DNA of 64,000 nucleotides, taken from assembly GCF_030160235.1 (NCBI RefSeq), contig NZ_BSNY01000012.1, positions 372,001 to 436,000 of the forward strand. Reading direction: 5' to 3'. The notes beneath the pieces were generated by a model that saw nothing but the letters and a program-made list of their open reading frames with translations, had not been told where the DNA came from and searched no databases. A program made the translations under genes and the position numbers. Shown here one piece after another: positions 18,373-27,420 of the stretch (its first letter is position 1; every line of letters starts with the position of its first letter). This stretch comes from Mesorhizobium huakuii. Lineage in GTDB: Bacteria; Pseudomonadota; Alphaproteobacteria; Rhizobiales; Rhizobiaceae.

Positions 18373-18912
18373 ATGGATGAAGAAACAGATGGCATTCTGC
18401 AGAACAGGCCAGCGCCCCGTGATATCGATGCGATTGACCGAAAAATATTAGGCGTTCTCGTTGACGACGCGACGGTCAGCTACGCGGAGCTCGGCGATCG
18501 GGTCGGGCTTTCGCCGCCAGCCGCGCATGAACGGGTCAAACGTCTTCGGCGTAGCGGCGCGATTCGCGGCACGGCAGCGATCATCGACCCCAAGGCGGTG
18601 AAGAAGCCGCTGCTCGCCTTCGTGCATATCGACACCAGGGGCTGGGGCAAGACTCCGGAGCTGATGGCGGTTTCGCAATATCCGGAAGTCGAGGAGATTC
18701 ATACCGTCGCCGGCGATACCTGCATGCTGCTGAAGGTCCGCACGGAAGATACGAGGGCGCTGGAAGGCCTGCTTGCCCGCCTCTACGAAACGCCCGGCGT
18801 CACTTCGACGCGCAGCTATGTGGTGCTGTCGACCTATCTCGAGCGGCCGGTGCAGCCCGGCATCACCGACAAGTGGCCAACGCCGGGCCACATGAGCAAG
18901 CCGCTGTATTAG
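18373..18912 (+). CDS. Lrp/AsnC-family transcriptional regulator
   Basis: Lrp/AsnC-type regulator of 179 residues. The N-terminal HTH (about 20-65: IDAIDRKILGVLVDDATVSYAELGDRVGLSPPAAHERVKRLRRSGAI) is followed by a RAM ligand domain (about 80-155: AFVHIDTRGWGK ... VEEIHTVAGDTCMLLKVRTED). ATG 18373 is preferred; the frame is open far upstream, antisense to the MFS gene, without homology. It is divergently arranged with that transporter over a 48-base gap. The stop is immediately followed by a rhizobial palindromic repeat. Confidence 0.9.
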   Translation: MDEETDGILQNRPAPRDIDAIDRKILGVLVDDATVSYAELGDRVGLSPPAAHERVKRLRRSGAIRGTAAIIDPKAVKKPLLAFVHIDTRGWGKTPELMAVSQYPEVEEIHTVAGDTCMLLKVRTEDTRALEGLLARLYETPGVTSTRSYVVLSTYLERPVQPGITDKWPTPGHMSKPLY

Positions 18913-18999
18913 AGCAATTCCAGGAAAAGCGTGAGCGCTTTCCCTAGGGAATTGCGTCAAAACAAAGAGTTAGAGCGGTTCGCCGTTTCCATGAAACGG
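18911..18999. repeat. dispersed palindromic repeat plus short hairpin
   Basis: Outer arms GCAATTCC/GGAATTGC (18914-18921, 18948-18955) enclose an inner GGAAA-GCG/CGC-TTTCC stem. The tail AACAAAGAGTTAGAGCGG resembles a short intergenic repeat that I recognise as common in Mesorhizobium genomes. A separate perfect hairpin CCGTTTC-cat-GAAACGG (18983-18999) follows. It lies between the convergent Lrp and mtnA genes and may serve as a terminator. Confidence 0.6.
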
Positions 19000-19028
19000 T
19001 GAAACGCCCTAGCTAGCCGGTATCGGCG

Positions 19029-20123
19029 CTATGCGCGTTCGGGGAACATCGCCTTCAAGCCCTCGCGCGAGGCCTTTGCGACACCGCGCTCGGTGATCAG
19101 CCCGGTCACCAGCCGCGCCGGGGTCACGTCGAAGGCCGGGTTCGCGGCCGGCGTTGCTTCGGGCGAGATGCGTACCTGGGCGATCTCGCCCGAGGCGGTC
19201 TTGCCCCAGACAAGCGAGACCTCGTCGGCCGAGCGCTGCTCGATCGGGATCTCCTCGAGCCCGTCATGCACCGTCCAGTCGATGGTCGGCGAGGGCAGCG
19301 CGACATAGAACGGTACGTCATTGTCGGCCGCGGCGAGCGCCTTCAGATAGGTGCCGATCTTGTTGCAGACATCGCCGTCGGCGGTGGTGCGGTCGGTGCC
19401 GACGATGACCATGTCGATCGCGCCGCGTTGCATCAGATGGCCGCCGGCATTGTCGACGATCAGCGTGTGCGGCACGCCGTGGCCGGCCATCTCCCAGGCG
19501 GTGAGTTGGGCACCCTGGTTGCGCGGGCGCGTCTCGTCGACATAGACATGGATCGGGATGCCGGCTTCCGTTGCCAGATAGATCGGCGCGGTGGCGGTGC
19601 CGTAATCGACGGTCGCCAGCCAGCCGGCATTGCAATGGGTGAGGATATTGACCGTCTCGCCCGGCTGTTTGCGCGCCGCGATCGCCTTGATGACGGCGAG
19701 TCCGTTCTCGCCGATGGCGCGGTTCAGCCCGACATCCTCGTCGGCGATTTCGGCGGCGCGCCGATAGGCGGCCGCGGCGCGCTCCTGCGGGGCGAGCGGC
19801 TTGAGGAAGCGCCGCATCTCATCCAGCGCCCAGCGCAGATTGATCGCCGTCGGGCGCGTCTCGTGCAGTGTTTCCCAGACGGCATCGAGCGCTGCGTCGG
19901 ACGGATCATCGGCCATCCGCATGGCGACGCCGTAGGCCGCGGTGACGCCGATCAGCGGCGCGCCACGCACCCACATGTCGCGGATGGCGGTGGCGATGCC
20001 GGCAACCGTGCCGATTGTCGCGATCCGGAAATCATGCGGTAGCCAGCGCTGGTCGATGATCTCGACCGAACGCCCGTCGTCGCTCAGCCAGATGGTGCGG
20101 TAGTGGCGGTCGCCGACGTTCAA
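19029..20123 (-). CDS. mtnA: S-methyl-5-thioribose-1-phosphate isomerase
   Basis: MtnA of 364 residues, interconverting methylthioribose 1-phosphate and methylthioribulose 1-phosphate. The phosphate-site motif [16 protein letters not shown] is at about 51-66. The catalytic Cys is in [16 protein letters not shown], and the catalytic Asp in [18 protein letters not shown]; this matches MtnA rather than the eIF2B-alpha relatives. The ATG overlaps the mtnK stop (ATGA), so mtnK-mtnA are coupled. No mtnB, mtnC or mtnD follows, so the universal methionine salvage route is not encoded here. Homologues also act on 5-deoxyribose 1-phosphate. Confidence 0.93.
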   Translation of the reverse strand: MNVGDRHYRTIWLSDDGRSVEIIDQRWLPHDFRIATIGTVAGIATAIRDMWVRGAPLIGVTAAYGVAMRMADDPSDAALDAVWETLHETRPTAINLRWALDEMRRFLKPLAPQERAAAAYRRAAEIADEDVGLNRAIGENGLAVIKAIAARKQPGETVNILTHCNAGWLATVDYGTATAPIYLATEAGIPIHVYVDETRPRNQGAQLTAWEMAGHGVPHTLIVDNAGGHLMQRGAIDMVIVGTDRTTADGDVCNKIGTYLKALAAADNDVPFYVALPSPTIDWTVHDGLEEIPIEQRSADEVSLVWGKTASGEIAQVRISPEATPAANPAFDVTPARLVTGLITERGVAKASREGLKAMFPERA

Positions 20124-21391
20124 ATGCTGCTCTCCTGTTCGATCAGCGCGGCCAGGGTGTTGACCTCGTCGATGCTGTGTATCTGGCTCCGATTGACGGC
20201 GATGTGACGGCCGAACTTCAGCGCCTTTGCCTCACAATTGGCGCGAAGCTCTTCATCGGCAATGGTCTCGAAATCGGCATTGTGAGCGAGGCCGAGGATG
20301 CGCCTGTGTATCTCGATGCCGGCAAAGCCGAGCAGGTCGGTCCAGATCTGGTGCAGCACATGGTCGAGCGCCTGTTCCGCACCCAGCCTGTCGCCCTGAT
20401 CCTCGAACAGGCTTTTTTGGTATAGCATGCCGGTGCGCTCTGTTCGCCACAGATGCGAGAACTCGGCGCGGAACACCGCCCATGTCTGTGCGGTAACCCC
20501 AAGCAGATAGGCGCGCATGGCATCGCGGCTGCCCTTCTCCTCGTGTCCGCGCTGCGAGAAGAAGGACATCCAGAAATTGGCAAGCAGCATGCCGACATCG
20601 AACGCCATCGGTCCATAGAAGGCGAACTCCGGATCGATCATCCGGGTCTCCGTGTCGGTGACCATGATCGAGCCGGAATGCAGATCGCCATGCAGCAGCG
20701 TCTCGGCATTGGCGGCGAAAATGTGCTTCAGCCGCTGCGCCTCGACCTTGAGGTCGCGGTCGGCGCGCAGTTCGGCAACAATGCCGTCGAGCTGCGGCGT
20801 ATGCCGGTTCATCTTGGCGTCGAAATAGGGATCCGAGAACACCAGGTTCTCGGTGATGTCGCAGAGTTCGACATTGTCGGCGAACAGCGCCAGATCGGCC
20901 TTGCGATCCCTGGTCACCATCGACAGGTCGGAACCGCGAAACAGTGTGCGGGCCATGAACAGGCCAATATCCCTGGCGATGTTGGGCAACTGGCGCCCGT
21001 CGATCAGGGCGCGCCTGAGAATGATGTGTGGCGGCGCCAGATACTCCATGATGATCAGCGCCTGGCCTTCATCGAAATGATAGATCGCCGGCACCGAGCC
21101 CGGGGCGCGCGCCTCTTGCCGCGTCAGCGCGTGGTACTCGAAGAAGGAACGCTTCAGCGGCAGCGGCCAGCTGTCGCCGACCAGGCGGACATAGGGCAAG
21201 GCCTGCTTGACCACGGCCGCACCGCCGGCGCCCTCGACAATGAAGACGAGGTTGAGATTGCCGTCGCCGACCTCGCGGACTTTCCAGTGTGTCGTATCCC
21301 TGCCGATCCTGGCGCACAGCGCCTCGTTCGTGCCGAGACGCGTTGCAAGCGTCTCCACTGACAGTGCTTCGAACGGCAATTTCCCGGTCAT
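20120..21391 (-). CDS. mtnK: S-methyl-5-thioribose kinase
   Basis: MtnK of 423 residues, phosphorylating methylthioribose (or 5-deoxyribose) at C1 with ATP. It has a kinase-like APH fold: [14 protein letters not shown] forms the nucleotide loop (about 39-52), [13 protein letters not shown] is the catalytic loop (Asp base), and [16 protein letters not shown] is the DxE/DFG-equivalent metal site. ATG 21391 is chosen because GGGAGGGACACGA precedes it and the protein begins [14 protein letters not shown]; 32 open upstream codons look non-coding. First gene of the minus arm, divergent from the ABC importer across a 12-bp inverted repeat. Confidence 0.93.
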   Translation of the reverse strand: MTGKLPFEALSVETLATRLGTNEALCARIGRDTTHWKVREVGDGNLNLVFIVEGAGGAAVVKQALPYVRLVGDSWPLPLKRSFFEYHALTRQEARAPGSVPAIYHFDEGQALIIMEYLAPPHIILRRALIDGRQLPNIARDIGLFMARTLFRGSDLSMVTRDRKADLALFADNVELCDITENLVFSDPYFDAKMNRHTPQLDGIVAELRADRDLKVEAQRLKHIFAANAETLLHGDLHSGSIMVTDTETRMIDPEFAFYGPMAFDVGMLLANFWMSFFSQRGHEEKGSRDAMRAYLLGVTAQTWAVFRAEFSHLWRTERTGMLYQKSLFEDQGDRLGAEQALDHVLHQIWTDLLGFAGIEIHRRILGLAHNADFETIADEELRANCEAKALKFGRHIAVNRSQIHSIDEVNTLAALIEQESSI

Positions 21392-21463
21392 TCGTGTCCC
21401 TCCCGCCTGTGCGCTCCGATCATAGGGGAGCCTTGACGGCGGGGCCAAGCTAGGAAGCGATCT

Positions 21464-21492
21464 GGCAATTGTCAATCGTGTTGACAATTGCC
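21464..21492. promoter_or_regulatory. perfect 12-bp inverted repeat operator between mtnK and the ABC importer
   Basis: GGCAATTGTCAA (21464-21475) and TTGACAATTGCC (21481-21492) are perfect inverted arms with a 5-base spacer, in the 137-base gap between divergent mtnK and the importer ATPase. The right arm also contains a TTGACA -35-like element pointing to the importer. The symmetry and position suit a dimeric or tetrameric repressor. The nearby SorC-type regulator is the best candidate, because its own upstream region holds a similar half-site. Confidence 0.7.
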
Positions 21493-21528
21493 GATGTAGC
21501 CCATAGCGTCATGGTCAGGGAGGAACGC

Positions 21529-23040
21529 ATGGTCGGCAATGCCGTGTTCCGTGTAGAGGGACTTAGGAAATCCTTTGGCCGCAACGAGGTGCTTGGCGGC
21601 ATCTCGCTCGAGCTGCATTCCGGCGAAGTCACGGTGCTGATGGGCGCCAATGGCGCCGGCAAATCCACCCTCGTCAAGATCATCAGCGGTGTCTACGAAC
21701 GCGGCGGCGGCACGATGATCCTCGCCGATCAGGTTTTTGCGCCGAACACGCCGGCGGAAGCGATCCGCGCAGGCGTCGTCACCGTGCACCAGAACATCAA
21801 TGACGGCGTGGTCGCCGACCTCGACGTCGCCACGAACCTCACACTCGACAGGTTGAGCGGCCGGGGCGTGCCGACCCTTTTCAATCCAGCCCGCGTGCGC
21901 CGCGAGGCCAAGGCCGTCGCCGACCGCATGGGCTTGGCCATCGATCTCAAGGCTCGCGTCAACGACCTTTCGCTGGCCGATCGCCAGATGGTGGCGATCG
22001 CGCGGGCTTTGGCGCATCAGCCGAAAGTGCTGATCCTCGACGAGCCGACCTCCTCGCTCTCCAGCGCCGAGGCCGACCGGCTGTTCGCGCTGGTCGACCG
22101 GCTGCGCGAGCAAGGCGTGGCGATCCTCTATATCTCGCACCGCATGTCCGACATCAGGCGGCTTGCCGACCGCATCGTCTCGATGCGTGACGGCGTCATT
22201 TCGGGTGTCTTCGACACCAAGCCGCTCGACTATGAAGGCGCGGTCAATGCCATGCTCGGCCGCAAGATCCATCTCGACCAGATCGTTGCCAGGAGTTCCG
22301 ACAAACCGGTCCTGACCGTCGAAGGCCTGCGCATCGGGCAGGGCGCCAGGCCGATTTCGCTGACGCTTGGCGATGGCGAGGTCGTCGCCATCACCGGCCT
22401 CGTCGGCGTCGGCAAGACGGCACTTGCCGAGACGCTGTTTGGCGTGCGCAGGCCGTTGGCCGGCACCATGACGATGAACGGCAAGCCCTATGCGCCGCGA
22501 TCGGCCGGCGATGCGATCGCCGCCGGCGTGTTCCTCGTCGCCAAGGACCGCGCCACCAGCGGCATCGTCGGCGACTTCAACATCGAGCGCAATGTCAGCC
22601 TGCCGTTCCTCAAGCGGATGTCGAATCTGAGCGTGCTCAAACGCCGCCTCGAACGCGCCACCGCGCGCCGGCAGATCGAGGAACTCAGCATCGTTTGCCG
22701 TTCCGAGAAAGACGAGATGTCGGCATTGTCCGGCGGCAACCAGCAGAAGGTCATGGTTGCCCGCTGGATGGCGCAGAAGGCCGCGCTGTTCATCCTCGAC
22801 GAGCCGTTCCAGGGCGTCGACATCTCGGCCAGGCGCGACATAGCCGCCAAGCTGAGGGCAAGCGCCCATGGCCGCGCGACGCTTTTGTTCGTCACCGAAC
22901 TCGACGAGGCGCTGGAGACGGCCGACCGCATCCTGGTCATGTCGGAACACACGATCGTCGGTGAACACCGCAACGCCGAAGTCGATCTCGATCGCCTGCT
23001 GGCCGAGGTCGCCGGCGGGCCGCTGCACAGCGCTGCCTGA
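21529..23040 (+). CDS. ribose-type ABC transporter, double ATPase subunit
   Basis: RbsA/MglA-type ATPase of 503 residues with two fused nucleotide-binding domains, energising uptake of a sugar. The first domain has Walker A GANGAGKST (about 39-47), signature-like LSLADRQMVAIARAL and LILDEPTSSL. The second has a degenerate Walker A GLVGVGKTAL, canonical LSGGNQQKVMVARWM and ILDEPFQGVDISA. This asymmetry is normal for the family. ATG 21529 is chosen for its GGGAGG site; an in-frame TTG at 21469 lies inside the operator repeat. It is followed by a permease and a binding protein. Divergence from mtnKA suggests that methylthioribose, 5-deoxyribose or a similar pentose is carried. Confidence 0.9.
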   Translation: MVGNAVFRVEGLRKSFGRNEVLGGISLELHSGEVTVLMGANGAGKSTLVKIISGVYERGGGTMILADQVFAPNTPAEAIRAGVVTVHQNINDGVVADLDVATNLTLDRLSGRGVPTLFNPARVRREAKAVADRMGLAIDLKARVNDLSLADRQMVAIARALAHQPKVLILDEPTSSLSSAEADRLFALVDRLREQGVAILYISHRMSDIRRLADRIVSMRDGVISGVFDTKPLDYEGAVNAMLGRKIHLDQIVARSSDKPVLTVEGLRIGQGARPISLTLGDGEVVAITGLVGVGKTALAETLFGVRRPLAGTMTMNGKPYAPRSAGDAIAAGVFLVAKDRATSGIVGDFNIERNVSLPFLKRMSNLSVLKRRLERATARRQIEELSIVCRSEKDEMSALSGGNQQKVMVARWMAQKAALFILDEPFQGVDISARRDIAAKLRASAHGRATLLFVTELDEALETADRILVMSEHTIVGEHRNAEVDLDRLLAEVAGGPLHSAA

Positions 23041-23074
23041 GCGTGGCGGCGGGTAGAATTGGAATGGAGAGAGC

Positions 23075-23125
23075 ATGGGTTCGAGTTGGGTAAAGTGGGC
23101 AGCAGCGCCGAGGTGCGCTGAATGA
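23075..23125 (+). CDS. possible 16-residue leader ORF coupled to the permease
   Basis: ATG 23075 has GGAGAG about 6 bases upstream and encodes MGSSWVKWAAAPRCAE, ending in a TGA that overlaps the permease ATG (ATGA). It fills an otherwise unused 80-base gap and could couple translation of ATPase and permease. No composition test or homology supports it, so it may be chance. Confidence 0.25.
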   Translation: MGSSWVKWAAAPRCAE

Positions 23126-24117
23126 CGTTGCGTGACCACGCCATCCGCTATGGGTTCATCGTCCTCTTGGTCGGGCTGGTCGCTTATTTCGCGATCGCCG
23201 CCGACGGGTTCGTCTCGCCGCAAAGTGCCGTCTTCATCTTCCAGTCGGTCGCCATCACCGGCGTGCTGGCGCTCGGCGTCACCGCCACGCTGGTCGTCGG
23301 CGGCTTCGACCTGTCGATCGGCTCAGTCGCCACCTCGGCCATGATGGCGGCTGCCTATGTCATGGTGGTGCTGGAGCAGAACGCTGTCGTGGCGGTCGTT
23401 GTCTGCCTGCTCATCGGCGCCATTGTCGGCCTGATCAATGGCTGGCTGATCGTCTATATGCGCGTGCCCGATCTCTTGGCGACGCTCGGCATGATGTTCT
23501 TGCTGGTCGGCCTGCAGCGCATCCCGACCGAAGGCCGCTCGATTGCCACCGGCATGACCATGCCCGACGGCTCGGTCGCCAATGGCAAGTTCGGCGACGC
23601 ATTCCTGGCGCTCGGCCGCCACCGCTTCGACTTCTTCATCCCGAACCTCATTCCGGTATCGGTGGTGGTGCTGCTGGTGCTGGCCGTGCTGATTTGGTTC
23701 TTCCTCGAATACACCCGCTTCGGCCGCATGATGTATGCGGTCGGCTCCAATGAGCGCGCCGCCGAACTCGCCGGTGCGCCTGTCAAGGCATACAAGATCT
23801 GGGCCTACGTTATTTCAGGAGTTTTTGCCTCGATCGGCGGCATTTTGCTCGCCGCCCGGCTTGGACGCGGCGACATCGCCTCGGGTAATAATCTGCTGCT
23901 CGATGCGGTTGCCGCGGCGCTGATCGGCTACGCGGTGCTGGGCGCCGCCAAGCCGAACGCCTTCGGCACGGCCGTCGGCGCGCTGTTCGTCGGCATCTTG
24001 CTGCAAGGCCTGACGATGATGAACGCGCCTTACTACACGCAGGATTTCGTCAAGGGCGTGGTTCTGGTCGTCGCCCTTGTCTTCACCTTTGCCCTTTCGG
24101 GCAGGGGCAGGGGGTAG
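23122..24117 (+). CDS. ribose-type ABC transporter permease
   Basis: RbsC-type (BPD_transp_2) inner-membrane permease of 331 residues with 8-10 hydrophobic segments. The family signature region GVTATLVVGGFDLSIGSVAT (about 56-75) and NGWLIVYMRVPDLLATLGMM are present. The ATPase-contact loop is YAVGSNERAAELAGAPV (about 207-223), followed by a conserved AARLGRGDIASGNNLLLDAVAAALIG. ATG 23122 has GAGG eight bases upstream. It lies between the double ATPase and the periplasmic binding protein, so a single transporter operon. Substrate inferred from mtnKA divergence. Confidence 0.92.
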   Translation: MTLRDHAIRYGFIVLLVGLVAYFAIAADGFVSPQSAVFIFQSVAITGVLALGVTATLVVGGFDLSIGSVATSAMMAAAYVMVVLEQNAVVAVVVCLLIGAIVGLINGWLIVYMRVPDLLATLGMMFLLVGLQRIPTEGRSIATGMTMPDGSVANGKFGDAFLALGRHRFDFFIPNLIPVSVVVLLVLAVLIWFFLEYTRFGRMMYAVGSNERAAELAGAPVKAYKIWAYVISGVFASIGGILLAARLGRGDIASGNNLLLDAVAAALIGYAVLGAAKPNAFGTAVGALFVGILLQGLTMMNAPYYTQDFVKGVVLVVALVFTFALSGRGRG

Positions 24118-24165
24118 TCTCGACCGGACAGGATTTTGGGTTCAACAAGAGTGGAGGAAAACAAG

Positions 24166-25218
24166 GTGAACATCACGAGAAGATTTCTGGGGAAGGTGGC
24201 ACTCGGACTTGCCGGCGCAACCATGCTGATGCAGGTCCCGGCTTTTGCCGCGGACAAGCCGGCCCCGTTCGACAAGCCCGGCGTCAAGATCGCGCTGGTG
24301 CGCTATCTCTCGACCGGTGACTTCTTCCAGGCCTATCTGTCGGGCGTCGAAGCGCAGTCCAAGGCGCTTGGCATCGACCTGCGCGTGCTCGACAGCCGCC
24401 AGGACGCCGCGCTCCAGTCCGATATGGTCGATCAGGCCATCGCGCTCGGCGTGCAAGGCATCATCATCCAACACGGCCTGACGGAATCGATGAAGGACGC
24501 CGCGCAGCGCGCGGTCGACGCCGGCATCAAGGTGGTGGCCTTCGACGTCAATGTCGAAAACCCCAAGATTCCGCAGATAGAACAGTCCGACAAGGACCTT
24601 GCCCGCCTCGCGCTTGAGCAGGCGGTGAAGGACAATGGCGAGAGCTGGAATGCCGGCTATGTCTATGTCGCCGGTATCGCGCCGCTCGACCGCCGCAACG
24701 AGACCTGGGTCGATGTGAAGAAGAAGTATACCGGCATCAAGGAAGTCGCGATGTTCGGTACGCTCGACAACCCGATCGCCAACTCCGTCGCCAACCAGGC
24801 ACGCTCGGTGCTGTCGGCCCATCCCGACATAAAGGTGATGTTCGCCCCCTATGACGAGTTCGCCAAGGGCGTGAAGATCGCCGTCGACGAGGCCGGCCTG
24901 AACAAGGGCATCAAGATCTATTCGGCCGACATCTCGACATCGGATATATCAGCGATGCGCGAGCCTGACAGCGCCTGGGCGGCGACCGCGGCGACCAACC
25001 CGGCCGTCGTCGGCCAGGTCTCGGTGCGCGCTCTGGCGCAGCTGCTCGCCGGTGAGGACCCCGGCCACAACGTCATCGTGCCGCCGACGCTGATCACCCA
25101 GAAGGAGCTGATCGACAAGGACATCAAGAACATGGAAGACCTGTCGGCCAAGCTGCCGCAGTTCGCCCATGCCAATGTCGCCATGCCGGCCTGGATGCCG
25201 AACCCGAACGCGAAGTAA
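24166..25218 (+). CDS. periplasmic sugar-binding protein of the ribose-type ABC transporter
   Basis: Peripla_BP_4-type binding protein of 350 residues. The N-terminus NITRRFLGKVALGLAGATMLMQVPAFAA is a signal peptide; the paired Arg before a hydrophobic stretch could mark Tat export but is not a full Tat motif. The mature chain has the RbsB-like pattern VKIALVRYLSTGDFFQAYLSGVE, DQAIALGVQGIIIQHG and DAGIKVVAFDVNV, then GLNKGIKIYSADIS and a closing IVPPTLITQKELI. A GTG start at 24166 is chosen: GGAGG lies 8 bases upstream and signal-peptide length fits; an earlier in-frame TTG at 24136 has no ribosome site. A strong terminator follows. Confidence 0.9.
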   Translation: MNITRRFLGKVALGLAGATMLMQVPAFAADKPAPFDKPGVKIALVRYLSTGDFFQAYLSGVEAQSKALGIDLRVLDSRQDAALQSDMVDQAIALGVQGIIIQHGLTESMKDAAQRAVDAGIKVVAFDVNVENPKIPQIEQSDKDLARLALEQAVKDNGESWNAGYVYVAGIAPLDRRNETWVDVKKKYTGIKEVAMFGTLDNPIANSVANQARSVLSAHPDIKVMFAPYDEFAKGVKIAVDEAGLNKGIKIYSADISTSDISAMREPDSAWAATAATNPAVVGQVSVRALAQLLAGEDPGHNVIVPPTLITQKELIDKDIKNMEDLSAKLPQFAHANVAMPAWMPNPNAK

Positions 25219-25237
25219 GGTTCATCATCGCGCAACG

Positions 25238-25267
25238 AAAAGGGCGGCCCGTGAGCCGCCTTTTTTG
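25238..25267. terminator. bidirectional rho-independent terminator
   Basis: The stem GGGCGGC (25242-25248) / GCCGCC (25255-25260) with a 6-base loop is flanked by AAAA on the left and TTTTTT on the right, so it can end the plus-strand importer transcript and the convergent minus-strand aldolase transcript. Confidence 0.85.
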
Positions 25268-25283
25268 TTGTCTGTTGGAAGGT

Positions 25284-27338
25284 TTATCGCAGCGCCGCCG
25301 CGATGTTGCCTCCATCCACCGTCGTCACGTCGGCGGTCGTGCGTTCGGCTAGCGCGTGATGCAGGAAGGCCTGCGCCACATCCTGTGCCGTCACTTCCTG
25401 GCCGAGCAGGTTGCCGGACATGTATTCCTTCTCCGACACGCCGCGCGCGCCGGAACGGCTTGCGATCATAGAGTCGGTCAAAAGGCCCGAGCGGATGCGG
25501 TCGGCGTTGACTGCGTTCGAACGGATGCCGTGGGCGCCGTAGTCGAGCGCGTATTGCCTGGACAGGAACAAAGTCGCCGCCTTCGGCACGCCATAGGCGC
25601 CGAATTTCGGGCCCGGATTGACCGCCTGCTTGGAGGTGTTGAACAAAAGCACGCCGCCGGTGCCCTGTTCCAGCATGATGCGCACGGCGTTCTGCGCCAC
25701 CGACTGGTGCGCGAAGAAATTGAGCTCGAAACTCTTGCGCAGCAGCGCATCGTCAAGCTCGCCGATGCGACCTTCCCAGGCCGCGCCCGCATTGGAGACC
25801 AGGATGTCGACACCGCCGAAGACGGCAACCGCTTTGTCGAAGGCGGCGCGTACCTGGGCCGGGTCGGTGATGTCGGCGGCCACACCAATCGAATTGTTGC
25901 CGGCTTTCTTGGCGGCATCGGTGGCCTTTTCGGCGTCGAGATCGACAACGACCGCGTGGGCGCCATTGTCGGCGAACAGCTTCGCCGTTGCTGCCCCGAT
26001 CGCACCGGCGCCGCCGGTGATCAGCACCACCTGGCCGGTCAGCGGCTTCGGCTTGTTGGAGGCAAGCTTGGCCTGTTCGAGCGACCAGTATTCGAGCGGG
26101 AACAAATCGGCCTTGGACAGCGGATGGAAACGGCCGATGGCTTCGGCGCCGCGTACCGCCTCGATCCACATCTCGCCGACATCGGAGGCGATCCTGGCAT
26201 CCTTCAGCGTGCGGCCGTGGCCGAACATGCCGAGCCCCGGCACCAGCGTCAGCCGCGGCATCGGGTCGAGCATGGTGCGCTTGACGTCGTCGAGCGCGTC
26301 ATTGGTCTCGAAATAGGCGCGGTACTCCTTGGCGAAGGCGTCGACATGGCTCTTGATGACGGCCTTGTAGTCGCTGGCCTTCTCCGCATCGGGCGCGGGC
26401 ACCGCCATCGGGCCGGTCTTGATGCGGATCGACAGGTCCGGTGTCGACACGCCGCGTGCGGCATAGTCGGCGATGGCAGCCGAATTGATGAAATCGACGA
26501 TCGCGTCGGAGGTGCGGAAGTCGGAGATCATGCGGTCGAAGCGGCCTTCGCCGCGCGCCACCGCGACGGCACCGCGCAGCATCGGGGCGATGGACGCCGG
26601 TGTTGCGAGCTTTGCCGGCAACGCCGCCTTTGCCGCTTTCGGCTTGGCGTTCCTGGCGACGTACTCCTCGGCGACGTTCACATAGTGGATCATCCGGTCA
26701 TAGGCCTGTTTGGCATCGTCGCCGAACGTGAAGATGCCGTGCTTGTCGAGGATCAGGCCTTCGACCGTCGGGTCGGCATCGAAGACGTCGGCCGCCGCCT
26801 TGGCGAGGTCGAAGCCCGGCATGATATAGGGCACGTAGCCCATCTTGCTGCCGAAGACCGTCCTGACCAGCGGTTTCGAGTCTTCCTGGTCGACGATGGC
26901 CAGGATGGCGGTCGAATGGGTGTGGTCGACGAATTTATGCGGCAGGAAGGCGTGCAGCAGCGTCTCGACCGAGGGGTTGGGCGAGGACGGATCGATGAGG
27001 TTTGCCCGCTGCAGCGCCACCATGTCCTCGTCGGCGAGCCTGTCCAGCGCGCGCGCCTTGAGCAGGGCGCCCATCTTGACCGCCGGCAGGCCCTGCGGCT
27101 CGATGACGGCCATGTCCCAGCCGCTGCCCTTGACGCACAGCACATCCCATTCATCGCCGACGAGATCGGTCGCCTTGATCTTGCAGGACGTGTTGCCGCC
27201 GCCATGCAGGACCAGTTGCGGCACGCCGCCCAAGAGCCGCGTCGTGTAGACGCGCAGCGCGAGGTCGCGGCCGACGCCCTTCTTGGCATAGTCGGCGACG
27301 AGTTTCTCGGCCGTGTCGTCGTTCCACAAATTCTTCAT
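25284..27338 (-). CDS. bifunctional class II aldolase / short-chain dehydrogenase (RhaD-type fusion)
   Basis: Two-domain enzyme of 684 residues. The N-terminal class II aldolase half (about 1-420) has a HGGGNTSCK phosphate loop, zinc ligands in DHTHSTAI, and LDKHGIFTFGD. The C-terminal short-chain dehydrogenase half (about 435-684) has VVLITGGAGAIGAAT for NAD binding, LVSNAGAAWEG, and the catalytic YGVPK. Rhizobial rhamnose loci carry this fusion as RhaD, cleaving rhamnulose 1-phosphate and oxidising lactaldehyde. Here no rhamnose isomerase or kinase is near. The neighbours are mtnKA, a sugar importer and a SorC regulator, so cleavage of methylthioribulose or 5-deoxyribulose 1-phosphate to DHAP is a reasonable alternative. 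ATG 27338 is chosen (KNLWNDDTAEKLV). Confidence 0.9.
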   Translation of the reverse strand: MKNLWNDDTAEKLVADYAKKGVGRDLALRVYTTRLLGGVPQLVLHGGGNTSCKIKATDLVGDEWDVLCVKGSGWDMAVIEPQGLPAVKMGALLKARALDRLADEDMVALQRANLIDPSSPNPSVETLLHAFLPHKFVDHTHSTAILAIVDQEDSKPLVRTVFGSKMGYVPYIMPGFDLAKAAADVFDADPTVEGLILDKHGIFTFGDDAKQAYDRMIHYVNVAEEYVARNAKPKAAKAALPAKLATPASIAPMLRGAVAVARGEGRFDRMISDFRTSDAIVDFINSAAIADYAARGVSTPDLSIRIKTGPMAVPAPDAEKASDYKAVIKSHVDAFAKEYRAYFETNDALDDVKRTMLDPMPRLTLVPGLGMFGHGRTLKDARIASDVGEMWIEAVRGAEAIGRFHPLSKADLFPLEYWSLEQAKLASNKPKPLTGQVVLITGGAGAIGAATAKLFADNGAHAVVVDLDAEKATDAAKKAGNNSIGVAADITDPAQVRAAFDKAVAVFGGVDILVSNAGAAWEGRIGELDDALLRKSFELNFFAHQSVAQNAVRIMLEQGTGGVLLFNTSKQAVNPGPKFGAYGVPKAATLFLSRQYALDYGAHGIRSNAVNADRIRSGLLTDSMIASRSGARGVSEKEYMSGNLLGQEVTAQDVAQAFLHHALAERTTADVTTVDGGNIAAALR

Positions 27339-27420
27339 GTTCGCTTCGTCCAGTTGTTGTCTTGGGTGGTGAAACAGGAATGCCGCGACGCCTTGATGAC
27401 GCCGGCGAAGGGTTGCTTTT

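Noticed and set aside
18911-18999. Palindromic repeats here and at 48219 considered as CRISPR or mobile-element ends.
   Set aside because: Single copies without spacers, target duplications or a transposase; they match ordinary rhizobial intergenic repeats.
25284-27338. Calling the aldolase/SDR fusion a rhamnose catabolic rhaD outright.
   Set aside because: No rhamnose isomerase, kinase or mutarotase is near; mtnKA and a sugar importer are. Kept as RhaD-type with open substrate.
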